Of a stretch of 64,000 bases of DNA, positions 19,142 through 29,005 are shown in pieces. Each line of letters starts with the position of its first letter. Within the stretch, counting starts at the first letter, position 1. A program made the position numbers and the translations under genes. The stretch is from Chitinophaga pinensis (lineage in GTDB: Bacteria > Bacteroidota > Bacteroidia > Chitinophagales > Chitinophagaceae). The DNA lies in the NCBI RefSeq assembly GCF_007896845.1, contig NZ_VOHS01000021.1, positions 26,096-90,095 on the forward strand, written 5' to 3'. The notes beneath the pieces are model-generated. The model was not told where the DNA came from, searched no databases, and worked only from the letters and a program-made list of their open reading frames with translations.

Positions 19142-19756
19142 TTATCCTTTAGTACCCTTTTTCTTCTGATTCTGGTGAGGTAATGCAGGTGGTGCCGGAG
19201 GTGTGGCAGGTTTTTCAGTGGCGGCCGGTTTTGCCGGTGCTTTCCCAAATTCTTCTTCTGTTACTGGTTCTCCGCGTCTGTAGTACTCTTTTATCATCTT
19301 TCCATCCTCATCATACACTTTCCACATACCATTACGCTGGGAACTACCATCTCTTTTTACTTCTTCAAATTTTTCATCTCCGGTGATCGGATCCACTATT
19401 CTGAAATAGTCTACCTCACCATTAATGTCCATTGCAACGAAAGCACCTTCCGCACTGATCTTACCGTTGGGATAAAAGTAACGTGCGTAGCCATTCAGCT
19501 GATCGTGTTTGTAGGTCTCTTCTGCGATAATGGATCCGGATAAGGCATATTTCTTCCATATTCCCTCCTTCTTGTTATCGACATACGTACCCTCCCAGCT
19601 ATAGCCCGGCTCTCCGCGCACTTCAGGCATTTCCTCCTGCCATTCGCCTTGTTTGCGCTGCTGCTCGTCCACCTTGTTGACCCGCATTTTTGGCATCTGG
19701 GCAAAAGCCGCCAGTACCATGAATTGCAGCATTAAAAATACACTCAGTTTTCTCAT
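19142..19756 (-). CDS. secreted MORN-variant (YwqK-like) repeat protein
   Basis: A 204-residue exported protein: signal peptide MRKLSVFLMLQFMVLAAFAQ, then repeats of the MORN-variant type (GTYVDNKKEGIWKKY, DQLNGYARYFYPNGKI, SSQRNGMWKVYDEDG), then a Pro/Ala/Lys-rich tail. Such repeats occur in YwqK-type proteins with no proven function; the antitoxin label sometimes used is not supported by any toxin nearby. The ATG at 19756 is preferred over 19798 because the promoter at 19771-19800 would place transcription start near 19764. Confidence 0.8.
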   Translation of the reverse strand: MRKLSVFLMLQFMVLAAFAQMPKMRVNKVDEQQRKQGEWQEEMPEVRGEPGYSWEGTYVDNKKEGIWKKYALSGSIIAEETYKHDQLNGYARYFYPNGKISAEGAFVAMDINGEVDYFRIVDPITGDEKFEEVKRDGSSQRNGMWKVYDEDGKMIKEYYRRGEPVTEEEFGKAPAKPAATEKPATPPAPPALPHQNQKKKGTKG

Positions 19757-19770
19757 AGGATTAATTTGTA

Positions 19771-19800
19771 CAAAAGTAGGTATAAAAAAAACCGGCACAA
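19771..19800 (-). promoter_or_regulatory. promoter of the MORN-type gene
   Basis: On the minus strand, TTG (19800-19798), a 19-base spacer and TACTTTTG (19778-19771). The start is expected about 8 bases before the ATG at 19756, giving a very short leader. Confidence 0.6.
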
Positions 19801-19851
19801 CAAAGTTGCGCCGGGTATCATTAGTCGTCTTTTTGCTTAAACCTGATTTTC

Positions 19852-20748
19852 CTATTTCTTCAACTTAATCTCTTCTACCTTCGTATTATCACCTCTGCTT
19901 ACAGTAACACCCGTGACTGTAGTGTCTTTGTAACCATTGGAAGCATTTACAAACACTTTGTAAGTACCTGCTTTCAACCCTCTCAGTTTATATTCTCCAT
20001 TCTTCCATGGTAATGCATAGGCCGTGTCCTGATCGTTGTAAACAGTGATCACAGGGAATGCCTGCCATGGGCTGACTTTACCTGAAATACTACCTGTCTG
20101 TTTCACCGTGAATACATGGATCACCGGACGCAGTAAGAATTCTCCCCTGCGCGTCTGAATGATGGAACGATCTACGTCAAAGTCCAGCCAGAGGCGGAAA
20201 TTGTTATCCGAGAATTCTTCCCATTCATCATGACGTACCTGGATCACCAGACGTACCTGTCCGGAAGCTGACTTCAGCGGATAGGTCACACTGTCTTTTA
20301 CCAGATAATTGTTGTCGCCCAGAGTGATCATGATCTTTTTGATCTTTCCCTTTGGAACAATACCATCGCCCAGAATGGTGTCTGTACCATTACGCAGGGA
20401 GAGTACATCGTACACACCTGCGCGGATACCCAGAGAGTCCCATACCTGACAACTGTCTTTGTCGTCACGGCGGTCTTCCCACCACCAGCAGCGGTGATAA
20501 TCATCGCCCCAGTTGTCGTCATTGTCGCGGGTACTTGTGCAGGTATCTACCAGCACTTTCACACTACGGATGTCCAGAAATACATTGTCGAAAAATCCCG
20601 GATCATCTGACAAATAAATGTTTAGTCTTTGTTGCCCTGGACCAGGTGACAAGGACGCGGAATTGTCCTTCTGGCAGGCATGGAAAACGAAAGCCAACAG
20701 CAATAATGCGGCTAGTCCCCATCCGGTGGTTCGGAGATAGGTCTTCAT
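19852..20748 (-). CDS. DUF4382 lipoprotein
   Basis: A 298-residue lipoprotein with lipobox FVFHAC (Cys near residue 25). The mature part begins with the DUF4382 pattern (LNIYLSDDPGFFDNVFLDIR, SVKVLVDTC) and a Asp/Trp-rich loop, and ends with a carboxypeptidase regulatory-like sandwich (GSISGKVSPW...LRGLKAGTYKVFVNA). The function of DUF4382 is unknown; surface or periplasmic binding is plausible. It is transcribed alone. An exact -7 element (TATTTTTG) is at 20830-20823. Confidence 0.82.
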   Translation of the reverse strand: MKTYLRTTGWGLAALLLLAFVFHACQKDNSASLSPGPGQQRLNIYLSDDPGFFDNVFLDIRSVKVLVDTCTSTRDNDDNWGDDYHRCWWWEDRRDDKDSCQVWDSLGIRAGVYDVLSLRNGTDTILGDGIVPKGKIKKIMITLGDNNYLVKDSVTYPLKSASGQVRLVIQVRHDEWEEFSDNNFRLWLDFDVDRSIIQTRRGEFLLRPVIHVFTVKQTGSISGKVSPWQAFPVITVYNDQDTAYALPWKNGEYKLRGLKAGTYKVFVNASNGYKDTTVTGVTVSRGDNTKVEEIKLKK

Positions 20749-20822
20749 AAAAAGAATGGTTTATGGTTAATAATACGCCGCGTCAGAAGAGTACTTCTCT
20801 GAGTAAGGCAGTATTTAGATGG

Positions 20823-20830
20823 CAAAAATA
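20823..20830 (-). promoter_or_regulatory. candidate -7 promoter element of the DUF4382 gene
   Basis: TATTTTTG on the minus strand, 75 bases upstream of the ATG. No well-spaced TTG. Confidence 0.35.
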
Positions 20831-20902
20831 AACAAAAGTTTAACAGAATAGGAAAAACTGTTATATATTCTTAAACATCGGGACTATCAACCATTTATAT
20901 GA

Positions 20903-22843
20903 TTATTTTATTGCTCTTTTGAAAATAGCCGCGCCCAGCGGGGGTATGCGCAGCTGTAAAGAATGGTTTTTACCATTCAGGGGATGTGCCTGTGCTTCCA
21001 GCAGACCGTTATTCACTACTCCACTACCGAAAAACTCTTCACTGTCACTGTTAAGGATCTCACGCCATGTTCCCGCGCCGTCTATACCCAGCTGATAATG
21101 CTCATGGGCACCCGGGGTCATATTCAGGACGATCAGCATGTCCTCTTCCGGTTTGTAGCTTTTACGGAGATAGGCCAGTATACTATTGTCATAATCGGAT
21201 ACATTCACCCATTCGAAGCCATAGTACTCGAATTGTTTGATATATAACGCAGGCTCTGAAGTATACAGATGGTTCAGTGCCTTCACGTATCGTTGTAATC
21301 CCTGATGAGATACATGTTCCAGCAGGTGCCAGTCCAGTTCTGATTTATAGTTCCATTCAGTTGTCTGCCCGAATTCATCTCCCATGAACAGCAACTTCGT
21401 ACCCGGGTGGGTAAACATATAGCTGTACATCAGGCGCAGATTCGCCAGTTTCTGCCAGTCATCGCCCGGCATTTTGTACATCATAGGAGACTTCCCGTGT
21501 ACCACCTCATCATGGCTGAGAGGCAGCATGAAATTCTCTGTAAATGCATAGGCAATACTGAAGGTCAGCTGGTCCTGATGCCATTTACGATGTGCAGGAT
21601 CCCGTTTGAAATAAGCGAGGGTATCATTCATCCAACCCATCATCCATTTCATTCCGAATCCGAGTCCGCCCATATATACAGGTCTGGATACGCCATAAAA
21701 GTTGGTAGATTCCTCTGCGATGGTCTGCACGTCGGGGAATAACTTGTAGATCGTCTCATTCATGAGCTTCAGGAACGAAACCGCTTCAAGGTTCTCTTCA
21801 CCTCCCAGTTCGTTGGGTTCCCATGCGCCCGCTTCACGGGAGTAATTCAGGTGTATCATGGAGGCTACTGCATCTACACGCAGGCCATCTATATGAAATT
21901 TCTCAAGCCAGAATACGGCATTACTCAAAAGGAATGAACGTACCTCGCTACGGGCATAATTGAAAATATAACTGTTCCAGTCAGGATGATAGCCTTTACG
22001 CATGTCCGCATACTCGTAAGTATGTGCACCATCGAAGCGGTATAAACCGTGTGCATCATAAGGAAAATGGGATGGTACCCAGTCCAGTATCACACCAATT
22101 CCTGCATGATGAAAAGCATCTACAAAAGCCATGAAATCCTGTGGAGAACCATATCTGGAGGTAGGCGCATAATAACCGGTGCCCTGATAGCCCCACGATC
22201 CATCAAAAGGATGTTCCATTACCGGCATCAGTTCCACATGCGTGAAACCCATATCTTTTACGTAGGGCACCAGCATGGCGGCAATCTCCGCATATGTGTA
22301 GAATACTTCGTGGTTTGATTTATCCGGACGACGCCATGAGCCCAGATGTACTTCATATACACTGAAAGGACTCTCCAGACTATTATGTTTGTGACGCTGT
22401 TCCATCCAGCGTTTATCTTTCCATTTATAATCCAGCTGCCAGGTCACAGAAGCCGTCAGCGGACGCTGTTCCCAGTAGTTGGCATAAGGGTCTCCTTTTC
22501 GCAGTTCTTCCCCGGAATTGGATCTGATAAAATATTTATAGAGTGTGCCTTTTTTAACCTGTGGGATAAAACCTTCCCATATGCCGGACTTGTCCCATCT
22601 TGGGTACAAAGTGTGACTATAATGATCCCATTCGTTGAAATCACCGATCACAGAGACGTAAGCAGCATTCGGTGCCCAGACAGCGAAATAGGTTCCTTTT
22701 ACGCCTTCATATTCCAATGTATGCGCCCCGAATTTTTCATACAGATGCGCATGGGTTCCTTCCTGAAACAGTTCTACATCCCTTGCGGAAAGCAGGGAAA
22801 AGGGTACTACCGGCTGTAACTTCGACTTTTTATTTGCTGTCAT
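20903..22843 (-). CDS. glgB: 1,4-alpha-glucan branching enzyme
   Basis: A 646-residue GH13 branching enzyme that forms alpha-1,6 branches in glycogen. The N-terminal CBM48 (YFAVWAPNAAYVSVIGDFN) precedes the barrel. Catalytic regions are visible: FHIDGLRVDAVASM (nucleophile Asp), TIAEES (acid Glu) and LPLSHDEVVHG. Length is normal for the family. No other glg gene is adjacent, so glycogen genes are dispersed. No exact promoter element was seen upstream. Confidence 0.93.
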   Translation of the reverse strand: MTANKKSKLQPVVPFSLLSARDVELFQEGTHAHLYEKFGAHTLEYEGVKGTYFAVWAPNAAYVSVIGDFNEWDHYSHTLYPRWDKSGIWEGFIPQVKKGTLYKYFIRSNSGEELRKGDPYANYWEQRPLTASVTWQLDYKWKDKRWMEQRHKHNSLESPFSVYEVHLGSWRRPDKSNHEVFYTYAEIAAMLVPYVKDMGFTHVELMPVMEHPFDGSWGYQGTGYYAPTSRYGSPQDFMAFVDAFHHAGIGVILDWVPSHFPYDAHGLYRFDGAHTYEYADMRKGYHPDWNSYIFNYARSEVRSFLLSNAVFWLEKFHIDGLRVDAVASMIHLNYSREAGAWEPNELGGEENLEAVSFLKLMNETIYKLFPDVQTIAEESTNFYGVSRPVYMGGLGFGMKWMMGWMNDTLAYFKRDPAHRKWHQDQLTFSIAYAFTENFMLPLSHDEVVHGKSPMMYKMPGDDWQKLANLRLMYSYMFTHPGTKLLFMGDEFGQTTEWNYKSELDWHLLEHVSHQGLQRYVKALNHLYTSEPALYIKQFEYYGFEWVNVSDYDNSILAYLRKSYKPEEDMLIVLNMTPGAHEHYQLGIDGAGTWREILNSDSEEFFGSGVVNNGLLEAQAHPLNGKNHSLQLRIPPLGAAIFKRAIK

Positions 22844-22930
22844 AATAGGGTACTGCTAAGAGTAACAATATAGCGTAAATACTAACACCATCAAGTATCA
22901 GACCGGAAAGAATCATAATTAAAAGAGAAA

Positions 22931-22965
22931 GTCCGTAAGAAATAGTTTTACTATCTCCTACGGAC
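22931..22965 (-). terminator. terminator of the DEAD-box helicase gene
   Basis: GTCCGTAAGAAATAG and CTATCTCCTACGGAC form a 15-base stem which, on the minus strand, is fully paired with two G-U wobbles and followed by a T-rich tract. It lies 30 bases after the helicase stop. Confidence 0.65.
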
Positions 22966-22994
22966 GCTCAATTATTATTACTTCAGTCTACCGA

Positions 22995-24740
22995 CTAGTA
23001 TCTTTTTCTGAAACCACCGGGACGGCTACCACCGGAGCCGGAGCCACCGCTGTTGCTACCTTCCCAGCGTCTGCCACCGCTACCACCTTCACGTGGAGGA
23101 CGGCCACCGCCACCGGAACGACGTTTATCGCCATCCTGAGACATTTCGATACGCACGCTACGACCGTTGTATTCTGCTTTCTTGAAAGTCTGCTGGAATT
23201 TCTCCACAACATCGTTTTCTACTTCGAAGAAGGAGTAAACACCTTTCAGATCGATACGACCGATTTTGTTGCCACGTACACCACTGGTGTCGCACAGATA
23301 ACGTAACATATCACCACGGGTGAAGTCATCTACTGAACCCAGATTGATGAACAGACGGGTGAATTTACCGTTGCTGCTTCTGCGCTCGCCACCCTCAGCA
23401 GATCTTCTTTCTTCTTTCACGTTCAGATCAGGTGCATCCTGATAGTATTCGAGGAACTGATTGAACTCAAGAGAAGCGAAACGTTTGATGATCTCTTCTT
23501 TGGTCATGGATGCAAACTCTTCGAATATGCGTTCCAGATATGGTTCGATCTGCTCTTCGTTTACGGTTACGTTATGTACTTTATGAACGAGGCCGAACAG
23601 CTGTTTTTCACATACTGCGAAACCATCTGGCACATCAACTTTGGTGAATTTCTTACCGATCACTCTTTCGATCTGACGGATCTTTCCGGTATCACGACCA
23701 GTGATGATCGCGATGGAAACACCAGACTTACCGGCACGTGCAGTACGACCGCTACGGTGTGTGTAGTTTTCTACGTCATCAGGCAGTTCGTAGTTAATTA
23801 CGTGTGTTACGTTATCAACGTCGATACCACGTGCAGCAACATCAGTTGCTACCAGTACCTGTAATGATTTTTCACGGAAGCGTTTCATTACTTTATCACG
23901 CTGCTGCTGCGTCAGGTCACCATGCAGAGCATCTGCATTATAACCGTCACGGATAAGTGATTCTGCGATTTCCTGTGATTCTATTTTAGTACGGGTGAAG
24001 ATGATACCGAAGATTTCAGGATTGAAATCCACGATACGTTTCAGTGCTGCGTATTTTTCACGCGGACGTACTACATAGTATTCGTGTTCGATGTTAGCGT
24101 TACCGCTGTTTTTATTACCTACGGTCAGTTCGAAAGGATCTGACATGTACTTCTGCGCAATGCGGCGTACTTCCTGAGGCATGGTAGCTGAGAACAACCA
24201 GGTGGTTTTCTCTTCAGGCGTATTGGATAATATATTGTTGATGTCTTCCTGGAAACCCATGTTCAGCATTTCATCTGCTTCGTCCAGTACAACATAGCGT
24301 ACATTCGCAAAATTAACTGCCTTTCTTTCGATGATATCGAGCAAACGGCCGGGAGTAGCCACTACGATGTGCACTCCTCTTTTCAGATCGCGCAACTGCT
24401 GTACGATGCTTGAACCACCATACACAGCCACGATGCTTACATCACCCAGATGTTTACTGAAATTCTTCAGGTCATTGGTGATCTGTAAACATAATTCACG
24501 TGTTGGGCACAAAATCAATCCCTGGGGATGACGCTGTTTAATATCAATCTGCTGTAACAGAGGCAGGCCAAATGCTGCCGTCTTTCCTGTACCCGTCTGG
24601 GCCAAACCTACAAAGTCCCGGTCTCCACCCAATAACACAGGAATAGCTTTTTCCTGAATTGGCGTAGGTGCAATAAATCCCAGGTCCTGGATTCCTTTTA
24701 AGATGGGCTCCTGTAAGCCTAAAGTTTCAAATGTAGTCAT
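22995..24740 (-). CDS. DEAD-box ATP-dependent RNA helicase with DbpA-type RNA-binding domain
   Basis: A 581-residue RNA helicase of the CsdA/DeaD type, acting in ribosome assembly or cold-time RNA remodelling. Visible motifs: Q-motif (FIAPTPIQEKAIP), AQTGTGKTAAF, PTREL, TPGR, DEAD, SAT, and HRSGRTARAG. A DbpA-like RRM follows (about 465-535, FTRLFINLGSVDDFTRGDML) and then an Arg/Gly/Ser-rich tail that could bind RNA nonspecifically. It is monocistronic with its own terminator. Which paralogue it is cannot be settled. Confidence 0.92.
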   Translation of the reverse strand: MTTFETLGLQEPILKGIQDLGFIAPTPIQEKAIPVLLGGDRDFVGLAQTGTGKTAAFGLPLLQQIDIKQRHPQGLILCPTRELCLQITNDLKNFSKHLGDVSIVAVYGGSSIVQQLRDLKRGVHIVVATPGRLLDIIERKAVNFANVRYVVLDEADEMLNMGFQEDINNILSNTPEEKTTWLFSATMPQEVRRIAQKYMSDPFELTVGNKNSGNANIEHEYYVVRPREKYAALKRIVDFNPEIFGIIFTRTKIESQEIAESLIRDGYNADALHGDLTQQQRDKVMKRFREKSLQVLVATDVAARGIDVDNVTHVINYELPDDVENYTHRSGRTARAGKSGVSIAIITGRDTGKIRQIERVIGKKFTKVDVPDGFAVCEKQLFGLVHKVHNVTVNEEQIEPYLERIFEEFASMTKEEIIKRFASLEFNQFLEYYQDAPDLNVKEERRSAEGGERRSSNGKFTRLFINLGSVDDFTRGDMLRYLCDTSGVRGNKIGRIDLKGVYSFFEVENDVVEKFQQTFKKAEYNGRSVRIEMSQDGDKRRSGGGGRPPREGGSGGRRWEGSNSGGSGSGGSRPGGFRKRY

Positions 24741-24863
24741 TGATTTGCTTTGATCAGGCCCCGTCGGGAGCCTTGGTATACTATTCAGTTTTGTTAAACT
24801 GATTACTCTTGAAATAAAATTTAGTGCCGGTCAACAATCACAATGGATCGCACTGTTATTTGT

Positions 24864-26171
24864 TTACACCAGTTCCCCTTCCAGGTCATAATCATATGCC
24901 TTAGTGATCCTGACATTAACAAATTCTCCGGGTTTCAGGCGTTTGCTGGTGTTAATGATTACTTCATTATCTACTTCCACAGAATCGAATTCTGTGCGCG
25001 CCAGATAACGGCCTGATTCTTTTTTGTCTACGATTACACGGAATACCTTGCCAACTTTTTCCTGATTTTTCTCGAGAGAAATTTCCTGTTGCGTTTCCAT
25101 GATATCCTGCGCCCTGCGTTCTTTCTCTTCTGCAGGGATATTATCTTCCAGCTCGTAAGCACTGGTACCTTCCTCGTGACTATACGTAAATACGCCCACC
25201 CTGTCCAGACGCATCTTTTCAAGGAAACGTTTGGTCTCTTCCACGTCTTCCAGCGTTTCACCCGGATAACCGGTGATCAGCGTGGTACGCAGACAGATGC
25301 CGGGTACTTTTGCACGGATAGCGGTAATCAGATCCTCCATTTCAACGCGTGTGATCTGACGTTTCATGGATTTGAGCATATTATCGGCCGCATGTTGCAA
25401 CGGCATATCAATATACTTACAAATGTTCGGGAATTCATTCATTACGTCCAGCACTTCCATCGGGAATTTGTGCGGGTAAGCATAATGGAGACGGATCCAT
25501 TCAAGACCTTTTACCTGTGCCAGCGCTCTTAAGAGTTCGGCCAGTTTGCGCTCTTTGTACAGATCCAGACCATAGTAGGTCAGCTCCTGTGCAATCAGCA
25601 TGATCTCTTTCACACCTGAATTCACCAGTTTTTCTGCTTCTGCTACCAGTTGCTCGATAGGACGCGATACGTGACCACCGCGCATCAACGGAATAGCGCA
25701 GAATGAGCAGGTACGGTTACATCCTTCAGCAATTTTCAGGTAAGCATAATGCGTCGGAGTAGCCAGCAGACGTTCACCGATCAGCTCTGCCTTGTAGTCA
25801 GCATCGAACTTTTTCAGGATCAATGGCAACTCCATTGTACCAAACCAGGCATCCACACCGGGAATTTCACTTTCCAGATCTCCGCGATAACGCTCGCTAA
25901 GACAACCTGTTACGTATACTTTTTCCAGTCGGCCCCGATTTTTCAACTCGATCTGTTCCAGGATGGTGTTGATAGATTCCTCCTTGGCCTTATCAATAAA
26001 GCCACAGGTATTGACAACAACAATATTGTGATCCTTTTTGGCACTTTCATGCACTACATCGATTTCATTGGCCAGTAACTGACCGCTGAGCACTTCAGAA
26101 TCAACCATATTCTTGGAACAGCCAAGCGTAATAATATTAACCTTATCTTTCTTTAAAGTTTTTGTCTTCAA
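24864..26171 (-). CDS. rimO: ribosomal protein S12 methylthiotransferase
   Basis: A 435-residue radical SAM methylthiotransferase that modifies an Asp of ribosomal protein S12. The N-terminal UPF0004 domain gives cluster cysteines in TLGCSKNMVDSE, VNTCGFIDKAKEES and VTGCLSERY. The radical SAM motif is CNRTCSFC. A C-terminal TRAM domain closes the protein. Two non-ATG starts exist: TTG at 26171 (LKTKTLKKDKVNIITLGC, matching the usual family N-terminus) and GTG at 26225, which would add 18 unusual residues. I prefer 26171. The promoter at 26316-26345 serves either. Confidence 0.92.
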   Translation of the reverse strand: MKTKTLKKDKVNIITLGCSKNMVDSEVLSGQLLANEIDVVHESAKKDHNIVVVNTCGFIDKAKEESINTILEQIELKNRGRLEKVYVTGCLSERYRGDLESEIPGVDAWFGTMELPLILKKFDADYKAELIGERLLATPTHYAYLKIAEGCNRTCSFCAIPLMRGGHVSRPIEQLVAEAEKLVNSGVKEIMLIAQELTYYGLDLYKERKLAELLRALAQVKGLEWIRLHYAYPHKFPMEVLDVMNEFPNICKYIDMPLQHAADNMLKSMKRQITRVEMEDLITAIRAKVPGICLRTTLITGYPGETLEDVEETKRFLEKMRLDRVGVFTYSHEEGTSAYELEDNIPAEEKERRAQDIMETQQEISLEKNQEKVGKVFRVIVDKKESGRYLARTEFDSVEVDNEVIINTSKRLKPGEFVNVRITKAYDYDLEGELV

Positions 26172-26315
26172 GCGCGAATATTTTAATCTGGCAAAAGGGC
26201 CTGACACCCGGTTGCTTACCGCCACGAAGACATCCAGACACGAATTGAAGAGAACAGCGAGACTTACTGTTATGTGACTATGAGCCTAAGTGGGGGTTAT
26301 TTAACTAAAGAATTG

Positions 26316-26345
26316 CAAAGGTAATACTTAATTGTGAATTGTCAA
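26316..26345 (-). promoter_or_regulatory. promoter of rimO
   Basis: On the minus strand, TTG (26345-26343), a 19-base spacer and TACCTTTG (26323-26316), both exact. The TTG lies inside an AATTG-repeat tract (26327-26363). Confidence 0.6.
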
Positions 26346-26429
26346 TTACCAATTGCGAATTGTATGTTAAAACAATATTTTGATGATGTGAAATATATGA
26401 ATTCTTCCTATTATCAGCCCTCTCCGGCC

Positions 26430-27305
26430 TCATCCGGCAGCTGCCAATACCCTTTCTGCTCTTCGTCTGGCAACTTTTCGTTTGTAATGATACCACCATT
26501 CCGGCGCCAGCTTAATAAGCAGATTGTTCATGCTCCGGAGCCCGACAATATGGTATAATCCGTTCAGCTTTCCCGCCAGAGTTTCATCCAATGCCCGCAG
26601 ACTCATCGCAAAACCGCCGTCCATATATTCCATATGGTGCCAGTAACCACCCGGCATAAACAAAGTATCTCCGTGTTCCAGCACCGTGGTATATGCTTCT
26701 GCTTTTTCGAGTGCCGGAAAGTGCTCTGTATCGAGGTGTTCATGCCAGTTTACAAAACTGGCCGCACTCTCCACCGTAAAAGGCATCCGGTATATATACG
26801 GAGATTGTCTGTTTTCCAGCAATAAGACCCTCTTGCGGCCCAGAAACTGTGTATGGAAGATGTGTGAAAGATCAATATCGTAGTGCATATGCGCTACGGA
26901 CCCCGCCCCTCCCACAAAGAGCATGGGATACTTTTTAAGAAAACCGGACAAGAGCTGATCCGGCCAGATGAAATCCTGTACTATTTCCGGGGCATGCTGA
27001 AAGATGTTAAAAAGGAATATGCGGAGCTGTACAGGTCCTTTTCTGACCATATCAAGGTATTCCCCAAAACTTATGAAGGCATCTGCCCCATTTACCAGGG
27101 TTTTGGCCCCTGCACGTTCATTGTTGTATAAGCCTACTGTCTGCTGTCCCACGATGGATTTGAAATAATCCCATGTCCACTTCTGATACGCCGGCCAGCT
27201 TTTGCTAAGTCCGGTGATCACTAATGGTTTCCGTGGTTCAAAATACTCTTTACGGAATACTTCAGCTGAAATACTCTCTACGCGATCTATGGAGGTTAAA
27301 TGCAT
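26430..27305 (-). CDS. JmjC/cupin_8-like Fe(II) and 2-oxoglutarate oxygenase
   Basis: A 291-residue cytoplasmic protein of the cupin_8 (JmjC-like) type. The iron ligands are visible as HMHYDID (His-x-Asp) and, on the last strand, MPGGYWHHMEYM (His). The N-terminal FRKEYFEPRKPLVITGL is typical of factor-inhibiting-HIF-like hydroxylases. The likely activity is hydroxylation of a protein or small molecule; substrate unknown. It stands alone between rimO and ftsY. Confidence 0.85.
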   Translation of the reverse strand: MHLTSIDRVESISAEVFRKEYFEPRKPLVITGLSKSWPAYQKWTWDYFKSIVGQQTVGLYNNERAGAKTLVNGADAFISFGEYLDMVRKGPVQLRIFLFNIFQHAPEIVQDFIWPDQLLSGFLKKYPMLFVGGAGSVAHMHYDIDLSHIFHTQFLGRKRVLLLENRQSPYIYRMPFTVESAASFVNWHEHLDTEHFPALEKAEAYTTVLEHGDTLFMPGGYWHHMEYMDGGFAMSLRALDETLAGKLNGLYHIVGLRSMNNLLIKLAPEWWYHYKRKVARRRAERVLAAAG

Positions 27306-27463
27306 AAAGAAGAGACATTAATACGTACGTGAAACAATAGATACACACCGGCCTTTTACCGGGTAAGGATATTGTATGTAAAACAGATTTTAACGTCTGC
27401 AGCAGCAAACACCGCAATAATAATGCCGCTGCTTTTATCACCTGTGCCCTGATGGCTACTAAC

Positions 27464-27491
27464 AAAAAAAGAGACCCTTAAGGTCTCTTTT
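27464..27491 (-). terminator. terminator of ftsY
   Basis: AAAAGAGACC (27467-27476) pairs with GGTCTCTTTT (27482-27491); on the minus strand it ends in a run of seven T. It lies 28 bases after the ftsY stop. Confidence 0.8.
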
Positions 27492-27518
27492 CATTATCTG
27501 CAAACACTTATGTGTTCA

Positions 27519-28481
27519 TTAGTCTTTTATGCTAAACAACGAGTCTACAAACTCCTCCTTGTTGAATACCTGCAGATCTTCCATCTTTTCACCGATACCG
27601 ATATACTTCACCGGTATTTTGAACTGGTTGGCTATTGCCAGTACGACACCACCTTTAGCGGTACCATCCAGCTTTGTAATAGCCAGTGCGGTTACTTCAG
27701 TTGCTGCTGTAAAATGACGGGCCTGTTCAAGTGCATTCTGTCCGGTAGAACCATCCAGTACCAGCAATACCTCATGTGGTGCATCAGGAATTACTTTTTT
27801 CATCACACGTTTGATCTTGCTCAGCTCATCCATCAGATGGGCCTTGTTATGCAGGCGACCTGCGGTGTCGATAATGATAACTTCAGATCCTTTGGCAGCA
27901 CCGCTTTGTACGGTATCGAAGGCAACAGCTCCCGGATCGGAACCCATCTGTTGTTTTACGATAGGTACCCCTACACGATCACTCCAGATAGTCAGCTGAT
28001 CAACAGCGGCTGCTCTGAAAGTATCTGCGGCACCCAGTAATACGGACTTACCCGCTTTTTTGAAATTATAGGCCAGTTTACCGATGGTGGTGGTCTTACC
28101 TACACCATTCACACCGACAACCATAATTACGTAAGGCTTCTTATCTGCCGGAACATCGAAATCACGGAATCCGCTATCCGGAGCATCTACGAGCAGACCT
28201 GCAATTTCTTCCTGCAGGATCTTGTTCAGTTCTGCGGTACCCAGGTATTTATCTTTCGATACGCGCTTTTCTATTCGGTCAATGATCTGTACGGTTGTAT
28301 CTACACCTACGTCAGCAGATACCAGTGCTTCTTCCAGGCTGTCCAGTACTTCTGTATCAACAGTGGTTTTACCTGCAATGGCGCGGCCGATTTTGGTGAG
28401 AAAACTATCTTTCGTCTTCTGTAATCCCTGGTCCAGGCTTTCTTTCTTCTCCCTTGAAAATAGCTTATTGAAAAAACTCAT
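27519..28481 (-). CDS. ftsY: signal recognition particle receptor
   Basis: A 320-residue SRP GTPase that docks ribosome-SRP complexes at the inner membrane with Ffh. The G domain shows VVGVNGVGKTTTIGKLA, DTFRAAAVDQL, DTAGRLHNK and TKLDGTAKGG; the N domain occupies residues 20-100. The long acidic A domain of E. coli FtsY is missing, as in many Bacteroidota. It sits downstream of the rpmB operon but is separated from it by a terminator and 240 bases. Confidence 0.94.
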   Translation of the reverse strand: MSFFNKLFSREKKESLDQGLQKTKDSFLTKIGRAIAGKTTVDTEVLDSLEEALVSADVGVDTTVQIIDRIEKRVSKDKYLGTAELNKILQEEIAGLLVDAPDSGFRDFDVPADKKPYVIMVVGVNGVGKTTTIGKLAYNFKKAGKSVLLGAADTFRAAAVDQLTIWSDRVGVPIVKQQMGSDPGAVAFDTVQSGAAKGSEVIIIDTAGRLHNKAHLMDELSKIKRVMKKVIPDAPHEVLLVLDGSTGQNALEQARHFTAATEVTALAITKLDGTAKGGVVLAIANQFKIPVKYIGIGEKMEDLQVFNKEEFVDSLFSIKD

Positions 28482-28667
28482 GGTTATTCTTTTGCGACCG
28501 ACAGTCTGGCGTCAATAGGATATGTATTGACGGTAGTCGATTGTTAAGGCGTTAAGTTACAGAAAATACTCCATAATAGAAGAGTATTGACTATTGGGGC
28601 TCAGCGATTAATGATCGTTATATGCAAATTAAGCTATAACTACGATGGCCTTACTTATTACCAACAC

Positions 28668-28697
28668 AAAAAGCTGTCCTGATAACGGACAGCTTTT
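28668..28697 (-). terminator. terminator of the rpmB-rpmG-DUF4295 operon
   Basis: AAAAAGCTGTCC (28668-28679) and GGACAGCTTTT (28687-28697) form a strong hairpin; the minus strand continues in T. It is 24 bases after the DUF4295 stop. Confidence 0.8.
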
Positions 28698-28720
28698 ATA
28701 GTATAATTGGTAAAGCCGAA

Positions 28721-28894
28721 TTACTTCTGGTTAATGTGCTCCACAACTTTATCCTTGTGCACGATAGCCTCTTTGAAAGAGTATGCACCGGTTTTAGGAG
28801 AACGTACAGCTCTGATTACTTTTGTCCAAACTTTGGACTCAGCTGCTGCCTTCGCGTCTTTTACTTTCGAGTTCTTAGATGCCGCTTTTGCCAT
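28721..28894 (-). CDS. DUF4295 small basic protein
   Basis: A 57-residue Lys/Ala-rich protein: N-terminal MAKAASKNSKVKDAK, then KVWTKVIRAVRSPKTGAYSF, ending EHINQK. This matches DUF4295, a small Bacteroidota protein regularly encoded after rpmG and thought to be ribosome-associated, although its role is not established. Third gene of the rpmB operon, 111 bases after rpmG, with a terminator directly behind. Confidence 0.85.
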   Translation of the reverse strand: MAKAASKNSKVKDAKAAAESKVWTKVIRAVRSPKTGAYSFKEAIVHKDKVVEHINQK

Positions 28895-29005
28895 AATATT
28901 ATTAGATTAAAAGTTAAAGTGAATCGTCAAAAGTTACCTGTTAATTGCTAATCGCGACCGAATGCACCAACATGCTACCGATTAACGCTCAACATTAACG
29001 ATCAA

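Noticed and set aside
26305..26499. Small minus-strand frame before rimO
   Set aside because: Built mostly from the AATTG repeat tract and overlapping the JmjC-like gene; no protein-like composition.
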